DNA of 64,000 nt. Source: Dyadobacter chenhuakuii (GTDB taxonomy: Bacteria > Bacteroidota > Bacteroidia > Cytophagales > Spirosomataceae). Below the pieces are notes generated by a model. It was not told the DNA's origin. It did no database searches and worked only from the letters and a program-made list of their open reading frames with translations. The DNA is taken from the NCBI RefSeq assembly GCF_023821985.2, contig NZ_CP098805.1, positions 5,447,001 to 5,511,000 on the forward strand. The letters are read 5' to 3'. The position numbers and the translations under genes are program-made. Positions 17,450-26,225 of this stretch are shown piece after piece; positions within the stretch are counted from its first letter, which is position 1, and the number at the start of each line of letters is the position of its first letter.

Positions 17450-19283
17450 AATTTATTTTGATAATAAAAAACGTATAATCCTGACATTGCTGCTCGCGCT
17501 TTTTCAGTGTCAGTTGCTATACGCCCAATTAAAGCTCGTTCCTATCAACGGCTCCTATGCCGATGAGGAGGCCGAATCACAAAGCACATTGCGGACCGGG
17601 GCAACATTGAACCTGCCTTTTTTTGATGATTTTTCAACCACCAAAACGGCCAGTCCAAACACGGCAAACTGGCTTCCTGGAAGTGGGGTTTACATTAACA
17701 ATACACTTTCCAGCTCGCAGCCCTCGCTCAACATTGCGACTTTTGATGGCTTGAATGCAACGGGAACCCCGTATAATCTCGTCAATCCGCTTACTCAGAA
17801 TTTTACTGATACGTTAACTTCTCAGCCCATTGACCTGGCCGGAAAGAAGGCTTCGGATTCACTATACATTAGTTTTCAGTGGCTGGCAAAGGGTTTGGGT
17901 GAACTGCCGGATTCCAGTGACTATTTTCAGCTTGAATTTTTGAGTAAAACCAACGGCTGGGTTACGGCCTGGCGGCAGGTTGGTTACAAGCTAGATACGG
18001 TTTATAAGAATCAATTTGTTAAGATTACCGATCCGGCATACTTCCATAATGCATTTCAGTTCCGGTTTCGGGCCTATGGGCGTAATTCGGGTTATTACGA
18101 CACCTGGCATTTGGATTATGTTTATTTAAATACAAAACGTTCAGTAAGACAACCTTACATTTTCGATGTTGCGGTGAGAAAAGCGATCTCTCCGTTTTTG
18201 AAAAAATATACCGCTATGCCGCTCCGGCAATATCGCGTCAACCCCCAGGCTGCCATTTCCGATTCGGTGAAGACCGATGTTGCGAATAACTTCAACAATT
18301 TCAACATTCTGACCAGCACATTTACCGTCCGGGATGCGACTAAGGGCACTGAATTGTTCCGGAATGTCCAGAGGTCGATTTACGTCGAGTCGCTCAAATC
18401 TAAATCTTTGGCAGTCAAAACGGCTCCGCTGGCTATCAATAGCAACCTGGATAGTTTGAAATTGATCACTAAATTTTGGGTTACCACCACGGATACCATT
18501 CCGGGAGTTAATTTGAAGACCAATGATTCCATCACTTCCCGGGTAGATTTGACGGATTACTATGCATATGACGATGGAAGTGCAGAATATGGCGTGCAGG
18601 TAAATCAGAAACTGGGACGCGTGGCTGTGCAGTATACATTGGCGAAACCTGATACAATTGGCGGCGTAAGGCTTGCTATGGTCCAGTTTAACAAAGATGT
18701 TTCGGGACAAGGATTTACGATTCAGATCTTTGATAACAAAAACAGCAAACCGGACAAGCTGATCGCGCAAAGATCTGTTGGAGCAAGATATCCCGCTTTA
18801 CGAAACGGGTTTATTGATTATGCATTCAGCACACCAGTTGCTGTCCCGGATACATTTTATGTGGGCTGGCTCCAACTGAACGAGCAGCCGGTTACAGTAG
18901 GATTTGACCGGAACTCCATGTTGGGTAGGAACGCGGTTTTCTATAATTTAGGAACCGAGTGGGCCAAGGAAACTGCGTTGAAGGGCAGTATCATGATCCG
19001 GCCTTATCTCGGAAAAAAAGCAGCGGGCGTGGTGACAGGAAATGAAACGGTCACGACTACGGACATGTGCTTTTTCCCGAATCCGAACAAAGGCGTTATT
19101 AACTGGGAGAATGCCTCTATAAAAAGAATCGAAATTTACGCAATGCAGGGACATTTGGTTCAAACCATTGTTCCAGAAAAGGACCAGCGTTCCGCCGTGG
19201 TTCAGTTGAGTGAAGGAATTTATATTGTTAAATCATCGGATGGGAAACGATCATTTACACAAAAGATGTTATTTGTCCAATAA
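17424..19283 (+). CDS. Secreted protein with type A T9SS sorting domain
   Basis: A 619-residue protein with a signal peptide (IILTLLLALFQCQLLYAQ) and a large beta-rich extracellular region with no recognised catalytic motif. A C-terminal type IX secretion sorting domain of about 75 residues contains FFPNPNKGVINW, IEIYAMQGHLV and ends SFTQKMLFVQ. It would be exported by the GldKLMN system encoded in this window and attached to the cell surface or released. The start at 17424 (MRIYYRNSK) or 17409 both fit. It overlaps the PASTA gene. Confidence 0.88.
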   Translation: MRIYYRNSKIYFDNKKRIILTLLLALFQCQLLYAQLKLVPINGSYADEEAESQSTLRTGATLNLPFFDDFSTTKTASPNTANWLPGSGVYINNTLSSSQPSLNIATFDGLNATGTPYNLVNPLTQNFTDTLTSQPIDLAGKKASDSLYISFQWLAKGLGELPDSSDYFQLEFLSKTNGWVTAWRQVGYKLDTVYKNQFVKITDPAYFHNAFQFRFRAYGRNSGYYDTWHLDYVYLNTKRSVRQPYIFDVAVRKAISPFLKKYTAMPLRQYRVNPQAAISDSVKTDVANNFNNFNILTSTFTVRDATKGTELFRNVQRSIYVESLKSKSLAVKTAPLAINSNLDSLKLITKFWVTTTDTIPGVNLKTNDSITSRVDLTDYYAYDDGSAEYGVQVNQKLGRVAVQYTLAKPDTIGGVRLAMVQFNKDVSGQGFTIQIFDNKNSKPDKLIAQRSVGARYPALRNGFIDYAFSTPVAVPDTFYVGWLQLNEQPVTVGFDRNSMLGRNAVFYNLGTEWAKETALKGSIMIRPYLGKKAAGVVTGNETVTTTDMCFFPNPNKGVINWENASIKRIEIYAMQGHLVQTIVPEKDQRSAVVQLSEGIYIVKSSDGKRSFTQKMLFVQ

Positions 19284-19310
19284 TCTTATTAATAACAAAA
19301 AGAAGACATT

Positions 19311-19607
19311 ATGGATATTACAGTGCAAGAACTGAAGGAACGTCTAGATAAAGGGGAAGACCTGCATTTTTATGACGTTCGGGAAGAACATGAATTCGAA
19401 GAAGACAATCTTGGCGCGAAACTGATCCCGTTGGGTGAGTTGCCCGATCATCTGGACGAGCTTGAACCTTTGAAAGATGAGGAAATCATTATTCATTGCC
19501 GTTCGGGAGCAAGAAGCGGAAAAGCGGCCCGTTTCCTGGAATCGCAGGGTTTTTCAAATGTTAGGAACGTGTTGGGCGGGATTCTTGCCTATCGTGAGTT
19601 GGAGTAA
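19311..19607 (+). CDS. Rhodanese-like domain protein
   Basis: A 98-residue single-domain rhodanese. It begins MDITVQELKERLDKGE, has the CH2A-like FYDVREEHEFEE, and the active-site loop CRSGARSGKAA with the sulfur-accepting cysteine. Such proteins carry persulfide sulfur for various pathways in the cytoplasm. It starts 28 bases after the T9SS substrate and converges with miaA, whose 3' end holds a terminator for this gene. Confidence 0.92.
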   Translation: MDITVQELKERLDKGEDLHFYDVREEHEFEEDNLGAKLIPLGELPDHLDELEPLKDEEIIIHCRSGARSGKAARFLESQGFSNVRNVLGGILAYRELE

Positions 19608-19614
19608 CATCTTC

Positions 19615-20544
19615 CTACAAAGTATTATTATCCTGAATCCTGGCCTGAATGTAGGCCAGGATTTTTTCATATTCGTCGGCCTGGAACCATTCAAATTTCC
19701 CTTGATGACGGAACCAGGTCAGTTGCCGCTTGGCATACCGCCTTGAATTCTGTTTCAGCAGCCGGATCATTTCCTTTTCGTCATACGCATTGTCGAGATA
19801 ACCATAAACTTCCTTGTATCCGACCGTTTGAAGTGCGTGATGGGATTTGTATGGAAGCAATGCTGTCGCCTCGTCAACAAGCCCTTCTGCGAGCATTATA
19901 TCCATCCGATCATCAATGCGTTGATATAATTCGGAACGATCCCTGTCCAGCGCGATCAAGATTTGCTGAAAGGGCCGCTTAGTGATGTTTTTTAAATGAT
20001 ATTGACTGATTGGCGTGCCGGTGGTGTGAAATACCTCCAATGCCCGCACTACGCGTTGCGGATTGTTAATTTCTGCCGTAGTGGCGAACGCCGGATCTAT
20101 TTCACGAATTTCATGCTGCAACACATCAAGTCCTTTTTCATTCAGCTTTTGAGTCAAAGATTCTCGCAGGCCCGGCAAGGGTGCGGGCAGGTCGTCTAAG
20201 CCTTCTGAAACAGCCTTCACATAAAAACCCGAACCTCCGGTCATCACGACGTAATCGTGCTTCTCGAAAAGCGTTTCCAGTAATGTCAATACATCGCGTT
20301 CGAAATCCCCGGCGCTGTAAATTTCTGAAATAGAATGCGAGTTGATAAAATGGTGCTTGACTTGCGAAAGCTCTTCGTTTGTTGGCTTCGCTGTGCCAAT
20401 GTTAAGTTCTCTAAAAAATTGCCGCGAGTCGGCGGATATGATCTCCGTATTGAGCGCTTTGGCTATTTGAATGGACAATGCGGTTTTTCCAACTGCGGTA
20501 GGGCCGGCAATGATGATCAGGTATTTCTGTTGGCTTTCAGACAT
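19615..20544 (-). CDS. miaA: tRNA dimethylallyltransferase
   Basis: A 309-residue enzyme that adds a dimethylallyl group to A37 of tRNAs reading UNN codons. The Walker A motif GPTAVGKTALS is at residues 14-24, then SADSRQFFRELNIGTAKP, TGGSGFYVKA and the C-terminal NSRRYAKRQLTWFRH are all diagnostic. It is convergent with the rhodanese gene, with seven bases between the stops. The start at 20544 (MSESQQKYLIIIAGPTAVGK) is supported by the motif position. Confidence 0.95.
   Translation of the reverse strand: MSESQQKYLIIIAGPTAVGKTALSIQIAKALNTEIISADSRQFFRELNIGTAKPTNEELSQVKHHFINSHSISEIYSAGDFERDVLTLLETLFEKHDYVVMTGGSGFYVKAVSEGLDDLPAPLPGLRESLTQKLNEKGLDVLQHEIREIDPAFATTAEINNPQRVVRALEVFHTTGTPISQYHLKNITKRPFQQILIALDRDRSELYQRIDDRMDIMLAEGLVDEATALLPYKSHHALQTVGYKEVYGYLDNAYDEKEMIRLLKQNSRRYAKRQLTWFRHQGKFEWFQADEYEKILAYIQARIQDNNTL
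19637..19667 (+). terminator. Rho-independent terminator inside the 3' end of miaA
   Basis: Perfect 10-bp stem ATCCTGGCCT / AGGCCAGGAT with a six-base loop, then six T. It sits within the last codons of the convergent miaA gene and would stop transcripts from the rhodanese gene. Confidence 0.75.
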
Positions 20545-20798
20545 TCAAGCGCTTTTGATTCAATGTTATTTCGTCGCGAATTTACATATCAGCAGTTTGT
20601 ACACACCACTTTTTCTCATATTTAGGCAATAGTATCATGCCGGTTTTGCAATCTTTTGACAGCGAGAAGGATTAATAATTTTTTTTGTATAATTTATGGA
20701 AAAAACGCCCTTGTTCTCGTCAATTTGAATCGGCCAGCGTAATAAGCTCTAACATTTTTCTTTCTTATTTTCAATTCACATTCTAAACATTGCAAGTT

Positions 20799-21413
20799 AT
20801 GTTCAAAAAATTATTACTATTTGCCTGGATCGGGTCAATGGCATTTATGGTTGGCTGCAAAGGCGAGCAAGGTGATGTAGGGCCAAAGGGCGATGCAGGC
20901 GTAGCCGGCCCGGCAGGACCAGCTGGACCAGCGGGACCGGCTGGGCAGAACGGAACGGGCTCAGGTGGGGGGGCAGCTATTCTGTCACTCGGAGAGATAA
21001 AGACAACAGAAGATGGTGGGGTTTTGGGGCGAATTGGTGTTGACAGCTTATCGGCTAATGAGCAGGAAGTCTACGAAAGTGCTGTTGTACTGGTTTACGT
21101 TAAGGTGCAAGGAGTTTGGTGGCCATTACCGGGCACCGTTATTTTTGATGATACAAAAGCAAACGATTTTACGTTTGTTCACGGAGTGGAGGATGCAACG
21201 TTCTTCGTTGATATTATTAACGTGAGATGGTATGAAGAAGTTGATAAAGCGCCTATGAGGACTTTTGAAGATGTCCGTGTTATCCTGGTTCCTGGGGAGC
21301 TCCTAAGGACTTCTGCCCAAGTGGATTGGAAAGATTACAATAAAGCTGTTACTGCATTAGGACTATCTGAGGCAAATGTAAAACTGACGAAGCAGATCAG
21401 GTTCAGAAAGTAG
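20799..21413 (+). CDS. Collagen-like repeat lipoprotein
   Basis: A 204-residue lipoprotein. The signal peptide ends in a lipobox-like VGC (cysteine near residue 20). It is followed by about ten Gly-X-Y triplets (GEQGDVGPKGDAG, then repeated GPA) that could form a short triple helix, a Gly-rich hinge, and a globular C-terminal domain of about 150 residues with no recognised family. The start at 20799 (MFKKLLLFAW) puts the signal peptide at the N-terminus. It converges with gldN, from which it is separated by a large palindrome. The 254 bases upstream, back to miaA, hold no clear gene or promoter. Confidence 0.85.
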   Translation: MFKKLLLFAWIGSMAFMVGCKGEQGDVGPKGDAGVAGPAGPAGPAGPAGQNGTGSGGGAAILSLGEIKTTEDGGVLGRIGVDSLSANEQEVYESAVVLVYVKVQGVWWPLPGTVIFDDTKANDFTFVHGVEDATFFVDIINVRWYEEVDKAPMRTFEDVRVILVPGELLRTSAQVDWKDYNKAVTALGLSEANVKLTKQIRFRK

Positions 21414-21421
21414 TGAGTAAC

Positions 21422-21469
21422 GTTAAAAAGCGAAAAGCACCTCGATCGAGGTGCTTTTCGCTTTTTAAC
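21422..21469. terminator. Perfect 48-base palindrome, bidirectional terminator
   Basis: Two exactly complementary 24-base arms meet without a spacer at 21445/21446 (CTCGA|TCGAG in the centre), with runs of A and T towards the outer ends. It lies between the convergent collagen-like gene and gldN and can terminate both. Confidence 0.85.
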
Positions 21470-21485
21470 ATAAAGACTTTTAAGA

Positions 21486-22541
21486 TTAATATTCCCAAAG
21501 TCCGTGTTCCAGTTCCATTAATTCTTGCTCGTAGTTCAGAGACTTAATAAGTGCTTCTTTTTCTCCATTGTAGATGTCAAGAAACGCTCTGTCGTTCGCA
21601 TTAGAATACTTGGTGATACGGCCGTAGAAAAGGCGCAAATCGAAAGCATCCGCAAGGTTCTTGTTCTGAGCAGTATTATGGGTGTTGTACCAGATATATT
21701 TCTTAGGATCGCTTCTGAACAGTCTTTCCACATCTTTGTAACGGAAAGACGCAACTGGCAATTCAAGACCCGTAGCAGTTTGCTCCGAAGGAAGAATGAT
21801 TGTCAATGTTTGAATGTCATTGTACAAGCGTGATCTTTTTTTGTCAAATGTCCAATCTTCCTTGATTTCCAAAATGCTCAACTGCTCAGGGAAATACTCT
21901 TCCTCAGTAGAGGCAATCTGGGTTTGGAAGCTGCTATCAACCTTAGGCTGCTCAACAACGGGTTCCTCTGCTTTTGCAACCTCTGTTTTAGCACCTTTTT
22001 TGCTTGATTTTTTCTTTGGAGGACCCCAGCCATCATCTTCCGCTGCTGCTTCAGTTTTTGTTTCCTTTTTGGTGTTACCCCATCCGTCATCAGCGGCTGC
22101 CGCAGTCTTAGTTGGATCTGCCTTTGGTTTAGCACCCCAGCCATCGTCTGTTTTTGCAGGCTCACCAAAGCCAGCTGCTATTTCCTCAGCAGATAACCCG
22201 GCAGTTTGATTTGGGATTAATATACGTTTGTGTAACTCTTCACCATCAATTTTAGTAGCACATGAGTCATTTGTGTAAGCGTCAATTAAACCTGCTTTTG
22301 CAGCCTCCAACAGGTAACGTGTGATCTCATTATTTTTAGAGAACATTGAAACATTCTGTTTCTCTTTAAGATCGACTCTTCTCCAAAGCGTCCTTTTCAT
22401 CAGGACATCGCCGTCAGCGATCGGGCGTGATGAAAACTGATTCGCTGTGGAATCTTCTTTTTCCTGAGCAAAAGCAGCGCCTGTGCCCAAAGACAAAGAA
22501 AGTAATGACCATGCAATCGTTTTTCCGTTCATTCTTCTCAT
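21486..22541 (-). CDS. gldN: Gliding motility / type IX secretion protein GldN
   Basis: About 351 residues with a signal peptide (MRRMNGKTIAWSLLSLSLG...AFA). GldN (PorN) is a periplasmic component that forms a ring with GldK below the outer membrane. The N-terminal GldN domain (MKRTLWRRVDLKEKQN) and the C-terminal LSILEIKEDWTFDKKRSRLY segment are typical. Between them lies an unusual insert of about 60 residues with three DDGWG repeats separated by Lys/Ala-rich linkers. Starts at 22571, 22550 and 22541 are possible. It is the last gene of porP-gldKLMN and is followed by the palindrome terminator. Confidence 0.92.
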   Translation of the reverse strand: MRRMNGKTIAWSLLSLSLGTGAAFAQEKEDSTANQFSSRPIADGDVLMKRTLWRRVDLKEKQNVSMFSKNNEITRYLLEAAKAGLIDAYTNDSCATKIDGEELHKRILIPNQTAGLSAEEIAAGFGEPAKTDDGWGAKPKADPTKTAAAADDGWGNTKKETKTEAAAEDDGWGPPKKKSSKKGAKTEVAKAEEPVVEQPKVDSSFQTQIASTEEEYFPEQLSILEIKEDWTFDKKRSRLYNDIQTLTIILPSEQTATGLELPVASFRYKDVERLFRSDPKKYIWYNTHNTAQNKNLADAFDLRLFYGRITKYSNANDRAFLDIYNGEKEALIKSLNYEQELMELEHGLWEY

Positions 22542-22588
22542 AACATACATAAGGTTGTATTGCCCAATCAACGATTAAAATTGACGTA

Positions 22589-24181
22589 TTAGTATAAGGT
22601 TACCTGTCTGTATTGGTTACCCATTTCAACTTCATTCACAGCGCCTTTGAAATTCTGACGCTCTACTTTAAGGATTGAGATCACATAACGATCGCCAGGT
22701 TGCGCTTGTTGTGCCAATGACGATATTGATCCGCCACCGCCGTTCAATGTAACTCCACCAATTCTTCTGTTTCCTCTGGCCAGAGAAACCTCAACCTGAG
22801 ACACTCTGAATTTCGCATCTTCCGGCGAGAAGTTTTTAAAGCTTTCATCCGGAACAGCAATCACTTGAATGCTGCGTGCTCCCGAAGCAGGTGCTCCTTT
22901 ACGTTCGTCAAATACTGCACCATTAACTCTCACTTCAAGCGAAGGCTTAGGCACTTTATTAACTCTGAATGGCTCGGAACCCAGAACATTGCCAGCATTG
23001 CTGACAGTAATATTCAACTGTGCTTTGTTAGGAACGATCGTGAACTTTCCTTTTTGTCCGCTCTGGATAATTTCTCCACCGTCGGTCGAGAAGCTTGGTG
23101 CCCAAAGTGGTCCCAATGCCGGGCTCTGGATGCTTAGTTTATTAGCGCAACCCAGGTACAAAGGAGGAAGTGTTCCTGTTTCAATCTGGTAGGAAGGCTT
23201 CACAACGAAGTATTCCTGGTTCATTGTATAAGTTGTATCCCGTCCTGATGGAGTAGGGATCGTAATGCGAGCTTGCAGTTCTTTCCGCACAACACCTTCT
23301 GCATTATAGCCGCCACCTTGCGCAGTAAATTCGATCATACCAACGCCGTTTTCAACCTTTACAGGTGAGCCGTTCAGGCTCATACGTGGTGTTATTCCAG
23401 AAGCAGAAGCTGCGATGAACATTTGTCCTTTGAATTTCGTACCTGCAACAACGGTTTTTGCATCAGCGCTAACCATCGCCAGAACGCGGTCAAATTTAAC
23501 GTCTGCTGCACCAACCTTGCTTGCAAGGTAATTCAAGACTTCACCTTCCATGCGGCGAATGTCTGTTTGTTTCTGACTTAAAACTGCTAATGCAGCTGCA
23601 ACAGGAGTCGATTCAAAATTCAGTTCAGCGAAATCCTTATTGCGTTGGTCTTTATTTCCTTTCACACTAGGATCTTCTCTGCCGTCCATAGCAAGCATCT
23701 GAAACTTGTTTGGCGACAACTGGTTAAGCTGAGCAGTGTAAGCATTAAGCGTTTGTTTCAAGCCATATGCTTTACCTCTTTTACCTTGTGCAATCATCAA
23801 TTCGGCAACCTTAGCTTCTTCCTGAGGATTTTTAATTCCACCTTCCTCATTGAATCCGCCACCTGCTTTGTTAATGATCTCTTGCTTTAAGGCATTGATT
23901 TGGTTGGTAATGTCTGCTGTAAACTTACGAACCTCCTCGGCTTGTTTAATTACTGCAACGTCAGCTGAACGGTTACCCGCTTTTTCAACTGCCGCTTTTA
24001 TTTTAAGTACAGTTTCCTGGTTTATTTTATTAGCTGCTCCGGAGGATAGTTCCAAAGAATTGTTCAGAAGAATGAATTTTTCTATGATAGCTGAGCTTAC
24101 CTGCAACGCGAGCATTGCAGTAAGTACCAGGTACATCATGCCAATCATCTTTTGACGGGGTGTTTCTTTTCCACCTGCCAT
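22589..24181 (-). CDS. gldM: Gliding motility / type IX secretion motor protein GldM
   Basis: A 530-residue inner-membrane protein with the standard start MAGGKETPRQKMIGMMYLVL, one N-terminal membrane helix (about 12-34) and a long periplasmic part made of a helical domain then several Ig-like beta domains. With GldL it forms the proton-driven rotary motor of the T9SS and gliding machinery; its periplasmic shaft contacts the GldK/GldN ring. The length agrees with the family (about 510-530). It begins 37 bases after gldL. Confidence 0.95.
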   Translation of the reverse strand: MAGGKETPRQKMIGMMYLVLTAMLALQVSSAIIEKFILLNNSLELSSGAANKINQETVLKIKAAVEKAGNRSADVAVIKQAEEVRKFTADITNQINALKQEIINKAGGGFNEEGGIKNPQEEAKVAELMIAQGKRGKAYGLKQTLNAYTAQLNQLSPNKFQMLAMDGREDPSVKGNKDQRNKDFAELNFESTPVAAALAVLSQKQTDIRRMEGEVLNYLASKVGAADVKFDRVLAMVSADAKTVVAGTKFKGQMFIAASASGITPRMSLNGSPVKVENGVGMIEFTAQGGGYNAEGVVRKELQARITIPTPSGRDTTYTMNQEYFVVKPSYQIETGTLPPLYLGCANKLSIQSPALGPLWAPSFSTDGGEIIQSGQKGKFTIVPNKAQLNITVSNAGNVLGSEPFRVNKVPKPSLEVRVNGAVFDERKGAPASGARSIQVIAVPDESFKNFSPEDAKFRVSQVEVSLARGNRRIGGVTLNGGGGSISSLAQQAQPGDRYVISILKVERQNFKGAVNEVEMGNQYRQVTLY

Positions 24182-24218
24182 ATATTCAGAAATCAGTTAT
24201 CAGTGATTGAATAATTTA

Positions 24219-25034
24219 TTATGCATTGCCACCACGCATGGCAGTCAGCATATTACCATAAATGCCATTCAGAGACGAGATGTTGTTCGTTAGTCTGGAC
24301 ATTTCATTTTTAAACACTTGTGATTCTTTGGTAGCGTCAGCCATGTTTTCCATCGCAGTAGTAAGGTTGCCATAGAACGCATTCATTGCTTTCAAATGCT
24401 TGGTTGTGTCTTGCAATTCCAGCTCATAAACTGCATTCAGCGCGCCCATGTTCTTAGTGATCTGCTGAAACTGCTCACGATATGATTGTGCATCCTTGGT
24501 AGCATCAGCCATAGAACTCATCGCGCTGATAGCAACTCCATAAGATTTATTCATGTCATTGATCGCCGTTGACGCACTTTTCACATTTCTTGCGTAATCA
24601 TTAGTAGCAACGGTTGCATCGGTCAGATCGCTTATTTTACCAACTGTTTCAGACAGGTTTCTGAAACCTTTTCCAAGGCTGTCGAAAACCTCAGGACCGA
24701 GCTTAGCATTGTCAAGCATGTTATCCAGCTTAGCAGTAACACCGCTTGAAGATGTAGAACCACGCGTGATTGCCGGACCATTGTAATCGTCAGCAAGCTC
24801 AGGGTAAACGCGGGTCCAATCCGGATCGCGGTCAGAAGATTGTGTTAGTGTTTGAAGTGCATAAAGTAAAAATATAAGAACCTCAGTTCCCAAACCGGCA
24901 GTAAGTAAAGGGCCGCCGAAGTCCCAGTGTTGAATTTTCGCTAACGCTCCCAAAATAACAACGGCAGCACCTGCGCTATATATTGTTGGTACCAGTTTAT
25001 CCCAAAAAAAATTAGGTCCGCTATTCTTAGCCAT
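24219..25034 (-). CDS. gldL: Gliding motility / type IX secretion motor protein GldL
   Basis: A 271-residue inner-membrane protein. Two membrane helices lie near the N-terminus (about 15-35 and 40-62; WDKLVPTIYSAGAAVVILGA and GGPLLTAGLGTEVLIFLLYA), with KIQHW between them and the conserved membrane glutamate in LGTEVLIF. A long cytoplasmic helical tail follows. It is the stator partner of GldM. It starts about 115 bases after gldK, with a terminator-like hairpin in between. Confidence 0.95.
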   Translation of the reverse strand: MAKNSGPNFFWDKLVPTIYSAGAAVVILGALAKIQHWDFGGPLLTAGLGTEVLIFLLYALQTLTQSSDRDPDWTRVYPELADDYNGPAITRGSTSSSGVTAKLDNMLDNAKLGPEVFDSLGKGFRNLSETVGKISDLTDATVATNDYARNVKSASTAINDMNKSYGVAISAMSSMADATKDAQSYREQFQQITKNMGALNAVYELELQDTTKHLKAMNAFYGNLTTAMENMADATKESQVFKNEMSRLTNNISSLNGIYGNMLTAMRGGNA

Positions 25035-25103
25035 ACTTATTGAAATCAGTTACAGTGAAAAAATTAGATATTGATAAAGAAAAGTGTTTTGAAAAGGTCG
25101 TAA

Positions 25104-25138
25104 AAAAGAAGCAGTGTTTGAAACGCTGCTTCTTTTTC
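25104..25138 (-). terminator. Terminator-like hairpin between gldK and gldL
   Basis: A 17-bp stem (one G-U pair), including GAAGCAG / CTGCTTC, with a one-base loop and a six-T tail on the minus strand. It lies 14 bases after the gldK stop and 70 before gldL, inside the operon, and may reduce read-through. Confidence 0.65.
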
Positions 25139-25151
25139 GAAGAGATTCTAT

Positions 25152-26225
25152 CTAGCGACGGCGTGCACGGGCACCTCCGCGGTCATTAACATTATCCATT
25201 ACGCAGCGGAAGCCGATAAATGCACGACGCTCAGTTTCGTATTCGAACGTTCTCGTGCCGGTCTGTAAGTAGTAAGCGATGTCTTTCCATGAACCACCTT
25301 TAACCACTTTGCGGGGTTCGTCTGGATTGTCATATCTTGGGTTCATATCCCAGACAATCGCTGTTGCATTGTCTGTGTAAGCGTCCGAAGTCCATTCTGC
25401 AACGTTTCCTGCCATGTTATAAAGGCCGAAGTCATTTGGATTGTATGCATTTGCAGGGCCTGTGTAAGGATAGCCATCCGCATCATAGTTTCCGCGTTGT
25501 GGTTTGAAGTTCGCCAGGAAGCATCCTTTTGCATTCATAGTGTAAGGATTACCCCATGGATATTTCGCAACTGCACGTCCGCCTCTTGCTGCCCATTCCC
25601 ATTCTGCCTCAGTTGGAAGACGGAAACCTGTCGAGTTGAACTGACCTTCTTTGTTCTGGAAGTCATGCAGAAGATTAGTACGCCATTTAGAGAAGTACTG
25701 AGCACCTTGCCAGCTAACACCTACAACAGGGTAAGTATCGAATCCTGGATGTTGATAGTAATATTCAACAAATGGGTCACCGTTAGAATATGCAAAGTCT
25801 TTTTTCCATGCTGTTGTATCAGGATAGTATTTGGACATAATTTCTTCTTCTCCCAAAACTGAAACCGAGTCAACCAGCAAGGCATTCACAAACTGGCGGT
25901 ATTCGTTGTTTGTGATCTCCGTATCATCCATAAAGAATGAGCTGATCGTCACGCGCCGGTTCATGTTGTTCATGGAAGAAGCTATATCTTCATCGGCTTG
26001 TCCCATTACAAAGGAACCTGATGGGATTACCACCATTCCAGCCGGAGTTGTCTGCTTGTAACCTTTACGGGCTGTCGCTGTAATTTCCCCGTTTTGAATC
26101 CCGCTTTCTTCTTGTCCTCCCTTGCCAAACTTACTCTTAATAAACCCGCAACTTTGCATCAGCATAAGAGCGGCTACCAAAAGCAGGCTTTTGACTCCAT
26201 CCCGATAGAACACTTTCACATTCAT
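25152..26225 (-). CDS. gldK: Gliding motility / type IX secretion lipoprotein GldK
   Basis: A 357-residue lipoprotein with lipobox MQSC (cysteine near residue 26) and an FGE-sulfatase-like fold over most of its length. VVIPSGSFVMGQADED, GFRLPTEAEWEWAARGG, NMAGNVAEWTSD, VVKGGSW and RAFIGFRCV are the family landmarks. GldK forms a periplasmic ring with GldN at the outer membrane; it does not act as a sulfatase activator. It is preceded by a 357-base gap after porP. Confidence 0.95.
   Translation of the reverse strand: MNVKVFYRDGVKSLLLVAALMLMQSCGFIKSKFGKGGQEESGIQNGEITATARKGYKQTTPAGMVVIPSGSFVMGQADEDIASSMNNMNRRVTISSFFMDDTEITNNEYRQFVNALLVDSVSVLGEEEIMSKYYPDTTAWKKDFAYSNGDPFVEYYYQHPGFDTYPVVGVSWQGAQYFSKWRTNLLHDFQNKEGQFNSTGFRLPTEAEWEWAARGGRAVAKYPWGNPYTMNAKGCFLANFKPQRGNYDADGYPYTGPANAYNPNDFGLYNMAGNVAEWTSDAYTDNATAIVWDMNPRYDNPDEPRKVVKGGSWKDIAYYLQTGTRTFEYETERRAFIGFRCVMDNVNDRGGARARRR

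Noticed and set aside
18141-18770. 209-residue open frame on the minus strand, opposite the T9SS substrate
   Set aside because: It is rich in Arg, Ile and His with no motif and lies inside a well supported gene.
20640-20710. TTGACA and TATAAT-like words upstream of the collagen-like gene
   Set aside because: The spacing is about 26 bases, too long for a sigma-70 promoter, and Bacteroidota use a different consensus.
20880-20960. Short direct repeats that could suggest a CRISPR or minisatellite
   Set aside because: The 9-base units stay in frame and encode Gly-Pro-Ala triplets; there are no spacers.
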